DNA of 64,000 nucleotides from Steinernema hermaphroditum (lineage: Eukaryota > Nematoda > Chromadorea > Rhabditida > Steinernematidae): assembly GCA_030435675.1 (NCBI GenBank), contig CM059622.1:16864001-16928000 (forward strand), in the 5' to 3' direction. Below the pieces are notes generated by a model, which worked only from the letters and a program-made list of their open reading frames with translations, was not told the DNA's origin and made no database searches. Every line of letters begins with the position of its first letter. Position 1 is the stretch's first letter. Position numbers and translations under genes: made by a program. This document shows positions 33,572 to 44,083 of the stretch, in pieces.

Positions 33572-33735
33572 AAACTTACCTGGCTGGGATCTTCCCGTGA
33601 TCAGCAAGGCGGGGAATCCATGGCGAGGCTGGGACATTGCACTTTCGTTCCCGGCTGACCCGTGTGGCAGCTCCGAGTTGGAGTTGGCCAACAGCTAAAT
33701 TTTTGCGTCAGGGGACAGCGTTCGCGCTTCCCCGT
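33572..33735 (+). ncRNA. U1 snRNA (copy 4)
   Basis: Nearly identical to copy 1 (two C-to-T changes seen: TCTTCCCG in stem I, which leaves a G-U pair, and CGTTCCC in stem-loop II). The 5' AAACTTACCTG, loop I GATCAGCAAG, ATTGCAC loop, Sm site and terminal hairpin are intact; length 164. Its 3' flank (33830-34290) is related to that of the U1 pseudogene at 34580 and is interrupted by a LINE fragment. Confidence 0.95.
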
Positions 33736-33984
33736 ATAAATCTTTATCACTTCAACCTGAGTTGTAATTTGTCTTTCCATGGACACCATACGAATGCTCT
33801 ACTCTACTGCTCTAGTTTACTGTTTCTCTCAATAAGTATTCCGTACGGTACTTCTGCTTCTGTATCTATTCTCATTCGACAGAAATTTTGTTCCGGGAAA
33901 ATCCAGTTTATTGTTATTGTATTTCCCTGTCGCTTATGTGTTTATAGTCTATGTAAAGGGAATTCGGATTGGACTGATCAAAAC

Positions 33985-34262
33985 GTCGTGGAAGCCGCGA
34001 AGAAGCGCAAATGGAACTACGCTTGGAAGCTCGCCAACGAAGCTTCCGGAAAATGGTCGCGCCAATTGGAAGAATGGCGTCCGCCAGTGACGAGACCACT
34101 CGGAAGACCACGGACAAGATGGCGTGATGACTTCGCGAAGAAGCTCGGCACAGCAAGATGGCAGCAGCGCGCCCGAGAAGAATCGCATCAAGAGTGGTCA
34201 AATAATGGGGTGTGACACATTGTATCAATGTAGATTTCACAAAATAAACTAAACTAAACTAA
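33985..34262 (+). mobile_element. 5'-truncated non-LTR retrotransposon (LINE) with target-site duplication
   Basis: A 77-residue open frame (33985-34215) has the characteristic C-terminal tail of LINE reverse transcriptases: KRKWNYAWKLAN, then WRPPVTRPLGRPRTRWRDDF and WQQRAREESHQEW, where GRPxTRWxDD is the hallmark. A short 3' UTR ends in four AAACT repeats. The 12-base sequence ACTGATCAAAAC flanks it exactly (33973-33984 and 34263-34274). The element is dead: everything upstream of the last ~80 codons is missing. It interrupts the 3' flank of U1 copy 4. Confidence 0.88.
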
Positions 34263-34505
34263 ACTGATCAAAACAGAGAGATAATTGAGTTTATGAGGAA
34301 AACATGGAATAGATCTATTTCCAAGCTTTGCACTATTTCCAAGATGGCGTTTGACCTCTCTTCTAATCCGCATCATCTGCAAATGAGCATTACGCGGAGG
34401 AACGAAAAGTACCTTTCCTATAAAATGTGGATAAAATTTGTACGACAGCACAAAATTCGCAATCCCTCGTCTTTCACAGAGATATTAACAGTGATAAACT
34501 TAAAT

Positions 34506-34530
34506 TTTCTCTACCTTCTCTGTCGTAGAC
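34506..34530 (+). promoter_or_regulatory. PSE-like block of the U1 pseudogene
   Basis: Same block as the other snRNA PSEs (CTTCTCTGTCGTAGAC at its right end), but only 74 bases before the U1-like start because about 14 bases are missing in between. Confidence 0.65.
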
Positions 34531-34579
34531 GCGTCGCACCGTTACGTCCGAAAGGAGAGGTCGGCAAGGAGGGGCTTAT

Positions 34580-34651
34580 GTACTTACCTGGCTGGGATCT
34601 CCTCATGATCACCACGGATCCATGACGAGGCCGGGACAGGCAACTTTCGTG
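34580..34651 (+). pseudogene. Truncated U1 snRNA pseudogene (copy 5)
   Basis: The 5' TACTTACCTGGCTGGGATCT is kept, but stem I has decayed (CTCATGATCACCACGGATCC, with about 10 bases lost) and similarity ends after the stem-loop II region (AACTTTCGTG). No Sm site or 3' hairpin follows. Together with the 14-base shorter PSE spacing this is a dead copy. Its 3' flank parallels that of copy 4, so both came from a duplication that included the flank. Confidence 0.88.
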
Positions 34652-34992
34652 TTTTAGTTATTTTTTTTACTAAGGTTTCTACAGCTGTTTCTTCCGATAA
34701 GTGTTCCATGCGCTTCCGTGTTTATTCTCATTCGGAGTAGACGAATCAACAGGAATTTTGTTCGCTTTACAGAAGATCCAGTTTATTGCTATTGCAATCC
34801 AGTCTGTCGCTTTTCTGTTTACAGTCCATATGGAAGGGATTCCGATTGGTACGAGTAAAATAGAGAGTCTACGAGAAAAAGGTGAAATAGATCACTACCT
34901 TGTTAAATTCTTCTGCATAGCTGAGCCCTAACATTGCAGAAAATCATGCAAAACTTCATTTTAATAAATCATTAATAGATGCATTACGGTCA
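34652..34992. other. Spacer between U1 pseudogene and decarboxylase B
   Basis: The first 230 bases are the flank duplicated from U1 copy 4 (for example ATCCAGTTTATTG, GATTGG...AGAGAG). The rest is the decarboxylase B 3' UTR. No gene. Confidence 0.5.
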
Positions 34993-37900
34993 TCAGTTAT
35001 CTCCCTTGATCGTCGAACCACAGGAGAAGTGGCATTTGCCCGGCGTTTTCTTAGTGACCCTGGTGACCCTTCGTTTTAGAGTTCCGTTATGAGCCTTCGC
35101 TTCTGAAACCCAAGTATATTCATTCAAAAAGTACCGAGTACCGTTCGAGGCGAAGTAGTCGTTGATGAGACTTTGGAGCAGCTCCCATGACTCCAGAATG
35201 TCCGATTCGGTGGATCGCTCGTGGTTGATGCAGATGCGACACACGTGGATTCCTTTAACCTCCGAATGGGTGACCAGCATCTTGTGTGAGTTGTTGATGA
35301 AGGTGACGAGGCCTTCGGTCAGCTCGGCTTCCACCCCTTGGTCGGGGTTCTAAGCGGGCTTGTAGATCGGTCAGGACTGTTCCTTACCTTGATCTTGAAG
35401 CAGACGAGACCCAGTTCGCGCTTTCCGACGATTTCGAGGCGATCGTCACTGCGGATAAGCCGTTCAAAAGTGGCGGCATGGCCGACAATACGACGGATGA
35501 AGGCCCGCATACCGTCGATACCGTACATGCGGAAGAGGAACCAAAGACGGATACCCTGGAAGCGGCGGCTGAGAGCGATTCCCCAGTCACGAGGATCGCG
35601 ATCGTCCGAGTGGCTGTGCTGGTAGTAGGAGGCGGTCATCTTGAACGCCTCTTTCGTCGCGTCCTTGTCTTTGGCCCTGCAACGAGACGCAAAGGCTCTG
35701 TCGCCACTCTACCGTACTCACCAGATGTAGGAGTGAGTCGTGGACTGAAGCAAGAACTTGTGCGTGTTGACGTTGAACGAATCGGCCATCTCGATGCCCT
35801 TAGCGAAGAATCGATACTCGGGACAGATCATGGCTGAGCCGGCATAGGCAGCGTCGACGTGGAACCACATGTTGTGTCTAAACGGCCGTTTAAAATGGCC
35901 CACAACCCTTCCGATCCTCACTTTTTGGCCACTTTTCCCAGCTCCTTGAGGTTGTCAAAGGAGCAGATGCCCGTAGTTCCGAGGGTGGCGTGCACATGGA
36001 AGGAAATGTAGCCCGCCTTTATGTCCTTTTCGATTTGCTTTTCCAGGGCGTCGCCTCTCAACGAGAAGTTCTCGTCGGACTCGACGGTGTGCATGCGCAC
36101 CATGGCCATGTTGCACGCCTTCTTGAAAGAGGAGTGTGCTTCGGGCGACGAGTAGGCGACAAGGCGGCCAAGAAGCAGCGCTTTCTTTTCCTTTTCGTCT
36201 CCTTTCATCTCCTTCACTTTGTCGGTCTCCATGAGCTTCTTGAGCTTGTTGTAGCGCGATGCCATGACGGCCAAGTAGATACAGTCCGATGCGGAGGGCT
36301 GAAATTTGAGATATGTACAGATGAAGCAAACCCTCTCCTACCTGAATGGAACCTCCTCCATTGGTATTCTTGCCGAAGAGGAACGCCTCCGGCAGTCCAA
36401 GTGCCCTTCCCAACCAGTTCACCATCTGCATCTCCATCTCGGCGAGCGCGGGACAGGCATCCCAGGTGAATCCAACAACTCCCAGCGCCGCCACGATCGT
36501 GTCAGCGATGATGTCCGGGAACGAAGAGCCCGCCGGGAAGTAGGCGTGGAAGCGCTTGTGCTGCCAGTGGGTCAATCCCGGCAGGATAAGTCGACGGACG
36601 TCGTCCATGATCGTGCCAAACGATTCAGAATGATGGGGAGCCTCTTTGGGAAGAGTGTCAGTCAAGAATCCGGGCCGTTTGTCTTAAGTTGAGGGGTTCG
36701 GACGCTCAAAGATGAGTCACACCTGTGGTGACAGGGTACTGATCCGAGTTCTCCAAGTAGTCCACCACGAAGTCCACCGTTTCGGACATGTACTTCGTGA
36801 AATCAGCTGAAGAAACGGGCATCTGACAGTCGAATTTCTTAGGTCTGCGCGTGACAACTCCATAGCTCGGAGGCGCTCCAACAAGGTCCTGGCCAGAAAC
36901 GGCCAGCTGTTGTTCCTTTCTGATGTGCTTCAGGCGGTCTTCGAAGTCTTCCATACATCGGAGCACTTGCTGATCCTCTGGATTCGATCGTTTTCTGCCG
37001 AAGTAGAAGTACTCAACGACGACTACGGCCACGACAACGAGGATGAGGACCTGGACGAGGCGCGAGTTTAAGAGCGTCTTGGTATGGTTGAAGATCTAAA
37101 GCAGAAGGATTTGGAATGAGGATCACGGGAGATACCTTCGAGAACAGGGCCTTAGGCAACAGGGAAGCTTGCATGTTAGGGTGGGTGGTCAGGATGTGAA
37201 GGAGGGTATTTCTAACTTCGTTTTCGCCTGTGGCCTCGAATCGCATGGTGGCATTGGTCATCAGAACTTTGATTTCGACGTTCCAATGGTCGCTCACAAC
37301 CATTTGGATGACGTTCACATCGTAATTACATCTGGGGACATTGTTCCTGAAATGCGCAGCTCAGGATTTTGGTGAGTTGGATAGAGACTCACGTGATCTG
37401 AAGAGTGAGTTCCTTACGTCCCGCAAGCACGGGTCCTTCGCAGACGTCCGAAACTTCGATCAAGTCCACCTTCTTGACTTTCACTCCGTGTTTCGGCGCT
37501 TTGTAGACGACGTAGTTTTCGATCTAAATGCAAATTTTGTCTCTATTTTTGTTAGGATTTGACGGCGGGAATGTCTTCTATACGGGTTTCAAGGTATTCG
37601 AGTTGAGTGAGCCTAATGCAAATATCGAATCCCTTCCACTGGAAGGGAGACGATCGTAGGAGAAGAACCTCTGGAATCCGGTCTTACTTACTAGGGAGTA
37701 TAAACCTGATATGGGAAACCGGCCCTACCGAAAGATAGGCAAACTTTGTATATCCAAAAAGCTGGCACAGTTTACACCCAAGGGATCGAAGCCACTTCAG
37801 GGGCCATTAAATCAGATCCATGCTCACTTTGACTTGCTGGCTAAAACTTCACTACTTTTCAGTAAAACCGATCTAGTCAAGACACATTTGATATAGGCCT

Positions 37901-39072
37901 CCTGAAACTCAATCCTTTCCTCAGAGTCATTTGGACCTAGGCGGCGTGTTTATTTTGAGTGCCCTAGCAGTGCCCTATTATTAGACCCAGTGGAGGTGCG
38001 CAGCTTCTTGTCAGTTGACGATGTGCGCTCAAGTATCAGCAAATACCAGCCACGTAGATGCTACTGATACTGGACCGCCAGGTCATATTGCATAGTAAGG
38101 CTTAGAATAACTATCACCAAAATACCCTATTAAGAATCTACTGCCTCGCAATCGAGTTTACGAGTTTATTTCTCGTATCTAAGGCTTACGCCTTGCGAGA
38201 CGTCATATATATGCACAAAAACCACATTGTCACTCCGTAGTCGTCGGTCTTCTGGCTTCGGCGCAGGGCACAGCATCAGAGTAGAAGGCGACGATCCCAT
38301 CAGTGTGCGCGGGCATCAGAGAGCGAAAAGTTGACCCCGGAGACGGTGGAACACAGCAAGCCCATCTTCAGCTCGGGTGGCAGCGCGGACGTCGGAGTTG
38401 AGAAGCTTCTTCGGCGGCTTCCGCGGGCAGCACGGGCGAAGAACGGCATCTGGGCGAAACGCGTCGGTGGAGCACAACGGGCAAACCGGGAACCATCAAG
38501 GCAGCTGGCGGCACAGACTTCGGAGTTGTAATGCTTCTTCGGCTTCTCTGGCGGCGCGGGTGGAGTCGGGCGGCAGTGACGGGCTTCTTGGCAAGACGTT
38601 GGAACTACGGCTCCCTGGTGTTCCAGGCCTTCTGGGAGCCGGGGCGATCACTATGCAACCAACAATGACGGCCGAAAACGACCGCTCACTCAACTCAGTC
38701 GGCCCCAGACAGCCTCAGAAAGAGCGAGTGGACGACCCGACCGATCACTGGGAACACAAATGAAAGACTCCGCCTCGCAATCGCATCTGAAAATTGCTAC
38801 CGTATGTCGCAACTAACCGCCCCTCCACATGACTCTGCACTCCAAAACTTACAAACAGAACCAAATCGGATCGAACGGACGGCTCGTAGACGATTGCCAT
38901 CGACTTCACTTCCGCCTTATTGAGCTTTAGGACGGCTGCGATGTGCTGTGAGAAGAGGAACCCCACCAGCAACGAGGCTGCAGCGACTCCGACCGTAATC
39001 ACGATTCCTAGAGAGGGGCTGAGAAGGGGCGTCGAGACGAATGAGCTCACCGGAAAGCGTCGGTTTTCTCAT
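34993..39072 (-). CDS. Membrane-anchored group II PLP decarboxylase B with N-terminal luminal domain
   Basis: Ten exons all in phase: 39072-39051, 39007-38853, 37523-37393, 37346-37136, 37095-36723, 36682-36342, 36298-35922, 35877-35722, 35676-35388 and 35349-34993, 803 residues. A basic start (MRKPTLS) leads to helix 1 (IVITVGVAAASLLVGFLF), a domain of about 145 residues with two cysteines and one sequon (NAT), helix 2 (LVQVLILVVVAVVVVEYFYF), then RKR. The charges predict the domain outside and the enzyme in the cytosol. The AADC-type domain (about 275-760) has HKRFHAYFPAGSSFPDI, GFTWDACPALAEME, AHSS (His466), FHVDAAYAG (Asp545) and NTHK (Lys577, PLP). The catalytic-loop tyrosine is present in ASYYQHSHSD. 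The tail (about 760-803) is basic with two cysteines. Substrate unknown. Intron 2 carries a 1.1-kb insertion absent from gene C. Confidence 0.88.
37749..38830. mobile_element. ~1.1-kb insertion in decarboxylase B intron 2, unidentified
   Basis: Genes B and C align up to 37748 and again from 38831. B carries about 1,080 bases where C has about 45. The insert has a TATA-like stretch (CATATATATGCAC near 38200), then a GC-rich half (38220-38760) with a partly repeated phrase (CGGAGTTG then GCTTCTTCGGC at about 38392 and 38520). CCGCCTCGCAATCG at 38769 recalls CTGCCTCGCAATCG at 38144. It could be a solo LTR or degenerate element; I could not identify it. Confidence 0.45.
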
Positions 39073-39302
39073 TTTAGGAGGCGATAAAATGATCCGGAGA
39101 ATGCGCTCAGCCGTATTTAAAATGCAAGATAACGTGGCGGATCCGTCGGAATTAATGCTTTGAATCTTTTGAGCACGCATCTGCTTCGGCAAAGGTGAGT
39201 CCGTGGTCCGGAACATGCGTCTTCGCCAGCGGTGATGTCGTCAGAGCGTCGGCGACTTTCAGGGCGACTTCTCACGCAGCGTGATTCCTGGCGTCGGACA
39301 TC

Positions 39303-40046
39303 TTGTTTGTCAGCGCAGGTTGTGAAATTTTATGGTGGGGTGATTTGAATTTTTGTCCGGTTTGGAGGGGGCGTTTAGGTGGGGTGAAGTGGTTTGTTTT
39401 AAGTGAAATTTTGGGGTAATGATCCTTAGGGAGGTAACTAAATTTTAGTGAAGAAATTTTTTGGATATGTTGATTGGAGTTGAAGATACGGTATGTTTTA
39501 GGCAAATTTGAAAAAAAATCGATTTTTCTGTAGGAAAAAATCTTGCGGGTGTGGTTTTTGTTGCATAGTGTAGAGCGTGAAAATGCGCATAAAGTCTATT
39601 GAGCAGAATTTTGAGAAAAAATTTAGAAAAAAAGAAAAAAAATATTTTCGGAAAAAAATGACCTTCAATAAAAAGCCTAAGGATCCGTGGATTCGCGTTT
39701 GTTCTCAGCGAGCTTGGTATCAAAAGAAAGCCCATTAAATTCCGCGCACTTTGTCGTTGGGGATTTTGGAAATTCGAATTCCTCGGAGAGAAATCAACGA
39801 ATTAAGTTTTAGTGCGGTTTTGGTTCAGTTTTGGTTCGGTGGATGGTGAAGGATTGCGAAAGCGTTGTGAAGCGGTTGGTGGGTCTCGCCACGATTCGCC
39901 TGTGTCGCAGGGGCATGTTGCGGGCGAACGAGCGAGCGAAGCGAGCGTCGACCTGTTGCGCAGTTGCTTTTCACTTTTTTCAACTAACCTCACTTTTCCA
40001 CAACTTTCACCCAGTTAACCTGTCGCGCAGCCCCCACCCAGGCTAG
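39303..40046. repeat. Tandem ~0.7-kb non-coding repeat, unit 1
   Basis: It shares ordered landmarks with unit 2: TTTAGGTGGGGTG, GATCCTTAGG, GAAAAAATTTAG, AAAGAAAAAAAATATTTTCG, GAGCTTGGTATCAAA, CGAGCGAGCGAAGCGAGCGT, CCTGTTGCGCAGTTGC and TTAACCTGTCGCGCAGC. It has no protein-like frame. About 744 bases. Confidence 0.75.
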
Positions 40047-40735
40047 TCCCCCCCTATATATGTGTGTGTTTGGAAATTTTTGTGAGTTTTGGGGGGGTCC
40101 TTTAGGTGGGGTGGTTTGGTGTGTTTGGGGTGAAATTTTGTATGAATAATCCTTAGGGGCGCAATTTTTTTTTAGTAAAAAAATTTTTTCAAAATCATGC
40201 CGGGACCTGGAGATATGGCCCATTTTAGGCAAAATCAATAAAAAATCGATTTTTTTGCAGAAAAAAATGTTGCGGAGTAAGTTTTTGGTGCGCATTGTAG
40301 CGCGTCGAAATCTCCACAAATTCTATCGAACAGATTTTCGAGAAAAAATTTAGAAAAAAAGAAAAAAAATATTTTCGGAAAAAAACGTCCTCCGTTCAAA
40401 ACCCTACTCCTCTCTGGATTTTCGTTTGTTCTGCGTGAGCTTGGTATCAAACGAAAGCTGAATAAATTCCGCAGAGGGTAGTTGTGGCGGATTTTTGAAT
40501 TTCGAGTTCATTTTCGAGAAATCAATGAAAGAAAATTTGGTGCGATTTTCGGTGAGGAAGTTCGTGGATTGTGAAAGCGATGCCACGGGTCCCGACGCAA
40601 TTCGCCTGTGCCGCAGTGCCGCAAGTTGCGGACGAGCGAGCGAGCGAAGCGAGCGTCAACCTGTTGCGCAGTTGCTTTTCACTTTTCCACAACTTCGACC
40701 GATGTTAACCTGTCGCGCAGCGCACCAGGCTAGTG
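40047..40735. repeat. Tandem ~0.7-kb non-coding repeat, unit 2
   Basis: Follows unit 1 head to tail with the same landmarks in the same order but many substitutions and small indels, about 689 bases. The palindromic GCTCGCTTCGC-type run is kept in both. Likely an old satellite-like or transposon-derived duplication. Confidence 0.75.
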
Positions 40736-41164
40736 GGACTATAGCTTCCGGGTGTCCCAATTTCCTCGAAGCCGGAGCAGTCAGAACTGCCACAGGGTTA
40801 GCTGTCTGACCAACCGAACGCTTAAAGAGCGAATAAGGGATCGACCGCTCGACACCGCGACATGAGTGAGGGCCTCTCTTCTGCGATGACAATTGTTACG
40901 GACATGCATCAAATCGGTCAGTTCCTCGATGTTCCCTACAGTCAGATTGCTTAGCGCTTAACATTTCGGCAAAAAACATGCAAAACTTTATTTGACAAAT
41001 CAAAAATTATTGTTTAATGCATTACGACAGTCAACAGTTATCTCCCTTGATCGTCGAGCCACAAGTGTAGTGGCATTTGCCCGGAGTTTTCTTAGCGGCC
41101 CTGGCGACCCGTCGTTTTAGAGTTCCGTTATGAGCCTTCGCTTCTGAAACCCAAGTATATTCAT

Positions 41165-44083
41165 TCAAAAGTTTAGAGTACCATTCGAGGCCAAGTAGTC
41201 GTTGACGAGACTCTGAAGCAGCTCCCATGACTCGAGAATGTCCGATTCGGTGGATCGCTCGTGGGTGATGCAGATGCGGCATATGTGGACTCCTTTAACC
41301 TCCGAATGAGTGACCAGCATCTTGTGTGAGTTGTTGATGAAGGTGACGAGGCCTTCCGTCAGCTCGGCTTCCACCCCTTGGTCGGGGTTCTAAGCGGGCT
41401 TGCAGATCGGTTAGGACTGTTCCTTACCTTGATCTTGAAGCAGACGAGACCCAGTTCGCGCTTTCCGACAATTTCGAGGCGATCGTCAGTGCGGATAAGC
41501 CGTTCAAAAGTGGCAGCATGGCCGACAATACGACGGATGAAGGCCCGCATACCGTCGATACCGTACATGCGGAAGAGGAACCAAAGACGGATACCCTGGA
41601 AGCGGCGGCTGAGAGCGATTCCCCAGTCACGAGGATCGCGATCGTCCGAGTGGCTGTGCTGGTAGTAGGAGGCGGTCATCTTGAACGCCTCTTTCGTCGC
41701 GTCCTTGTCTTTGGCCCTGCAACGAGACGTAAAGGATCTGTCGCCACCTTGCCGTGCTCACCAGATGTAGGAGTGACTCATCGACTGAAGCAAGAACTTG
41801 TGCGTGTTGACGTTGAACGAATCCGCCATCTCGACGCCCTTAGCGAAGAATCGATACTCGGGACAGATCATGGCTGAGCCGGCATAGGCAGCGTCGACGT
41901 GGAACCACATGTTGTGCCTGAACGACTGTTTAAAATGGCCCACAACCCTTCCAATCCTCACTTTTTGGCCACTTTTCCCAGCTCCTTGATGTTGTCAAAC
42001 GAGCAGATGGCCGTAGTTCCGAGGGTGGCGTGCACGTGGAAGGGAATGTAGCCCGCCTTTATGTCCTTTTCGATCTGCTTTTCCAGGGCTTCGCCTCTCA
42101 ACGAGAAATTCTCGTCGGACTCGACGGTGTGCATGCGCACCATGGCCATGTTGCACGCCTTCTTGAAAGAGGAGTGTGCTTCGGGCGACGAGTAGGCGAC
42201 AAGGCGGCCAAGAAGCAGCGCTTTCTTTTCTTTTTCGTCTCCTTTCATCTCCTTCACTTTGTCGGTCTCCATGAGCTTCTTGAGCTTGTTGTAGCGCGAT
42301 GCCATGACGGCCAAGTAGATACAGTCCGATGCGGAGGGCTGAAATTTGAGATATGTACAGATGAAGCAAACCCTCTCCTACCTGAATGGAACCTCCTCCA
42401 TTGGTATTCTTGCCGAAGAGGAACGCCTCCGGCAGTCCAAGTGCCCTTCCCAACCAGTTCACCATCTGCATCTCCATCTCGGCGAGCGCGGGACAGGCAT
42501 CCCAGGTGAATCCAACAACTCCCAGCGCCGCCACGATCGTGTCAGCGATGATGTCCGGGAACGAAGAGCCCGCCGGGAAGTAGGCGTGGAAGCGCTTGTG
42601 CTGCCAGTGGGTCAATCCCGGCAGGATAAGTCGACGGACGTCGTCCATGATCGTGCCAAACGATTCAGAATGATGGGGAGCCTCTTTGGGAAGAGTGTCA
42701 GTCAAGAAGCCGGGCCGTTTGTCTTAAGTTGAGGGGTTCAGACGCTCAAAGATGAGTCCCACCTGTGGTGACAGGGTACTGATCCGAGTTCTCCAAGTAG
42801 TCCACCACGAAGTCCACCGTTTCGGACATGTACTTCGTGAAATCAGCTGAAGAAACGGGCATCTGACAGTCGAATTTCTTAGGTCTGCGCGTGACAACTC
42901 CATAGCTCGGGGGCGCTCCAACGAGGTCCTGGCCAGAAACGGCCAGCTGTTGTTCCTTTCTGATGTGCTTCAGGCGGTCTTCGAAGTCTTCCATACATCG
43001 GAGCACTTGCTGATCCTCTGGATTCGATCGTTTTCTGCCGAAGTAGAAGTACTCAACGACGACTACGGCCACGACAACGAGGATGAGGACCTGGACGAGG
43101 CGCGAGTTTAAGAACGTCTTGGCATAGTTGAAGATCTAAAACAGTAGGATTTGGAATGAGGATCACGGGAGATACCTTCGAGAACAGGGCCTTAGGCAGC
43201 AGAGAAGCTTGCATGTTAGGGTGGGTGGTCAGGATGTGAAGGAGGGTATTTCTAACTTCGTTTTCGCCTGTGGCCTCGAATCGCATGGTGGCATTGGTCA
43301 TCAGAACTTTGATTTCGACGTTCCAATGGTCGCTCACAACCATTTGGATGACGTTCACATCGTAATTACATCTGGGGACATTGTTCCTGAAATGCGCAGC
43401 TCAGGATTTTGGTGAGTTGGATAGAGACTCACGTGATCTGAAGAGTGAGTTCCTTACGTCCCGCAAGCACGGGTCCTTCGCAGACGTCCGAAACTTCGAT
43501 CAAGTCCACCTTCTTGACTTTCACTCCGTGTTTCGGCGCTTTGTAGACGACGTAGTTTTCGATCTAAATGCAAATTTTGTCTCTATTTTTGTTAGGATTT
43601 GACGGCGGGAATGTCTTCTATACGGGTTTCAAGGTATTCGAGTTGAGTGAGCCTAATGCAAATATCGAATCCCTTCCACTGGAAGGGAGACGATCGTAGG
43701 AGAAGAACCTCTGGAATCCGGTCTTACTTACTAGGGAGCATAAACCAGAGACCTGATATGGGTAACCGGCCCTACCTAAAGATAGGCAAACTTTGTCCAA
43801 ATGTCCAATCCCTTCCATTGGAAGGGAGGCGGTCTTGTGAGGACTCTGCACTCCAAAACTTACAAACAGAACCAAATCGGATCGAACGGACGGCTCGTAG
43901 ACGATTGCCATCGACTTCACTTCCGCCTTATTCAGCTTTAGGACGGCGGCGATGTGCTGTGAGAAGAGAAAGCCCACCAGCAACGAGGCTACAGCGACTA
44001 CGACCGTAATCACGACTCCTAGAGAGGGGCTGAGAAGGGGCGTCAAGACGAAGGAGCTCACCGGAAAGCGTCGGTTTTCTCAT
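41165..44083 (-). CDS. Membrane-anchored group II PLP decarboxylase C, shortened C-terminus
   Basis: Ten exons: 44083-44062, 44018-43864, 43563-43433, 43386-43176, 43135-42763, 42722-42382, 42338-41962, 41917-41762, 41716-41428 and 41389-41165, 759 residues. From exon 3 to 10 each coordinate is gene B plus 6,040, and the protein is nearly identical, including both helices, the sequon, the His of AHSS, FHVDAAYAG and the PLP lysine in NTHK. Some substitutions are visible, such as ITVVVAVASLL in helix 1. In the last exon one T is missing relative to B (AACTTTTGAATG against TACTTTTTGAATG), so the frame stops at 41165 after SNGTLNF and the basic two-cysteine tail is lost. The tail's old frame is still readable beyond the stop, so the deletion is recent. 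The enzyme core should be intact. Confidence 0.87.

Larger units (their letters stand above)
39073..41030. other. Spacer between decarboxylase genes B and C
   Basis: The first 95 bases are the promoter shared with gene C, including TTTAAA at about 39115. The bulk is two tandem ~0.7-kb repeats (own entries). No gene found; open frames on both strands follow A-rich and repeat composition. Confidence 0.5.

Noticed and set aside
34993..39072. Sphingosine-1-phosphate lyase as identity for the decarboxylases
   Set aside because: That PLP enzyme is also membrane-anchored, but the motifs here (AHSS, FHVDAAYAG, NTHK, GFTWDACPALAEME) are those of aromatic amino-acid decarboxylases.
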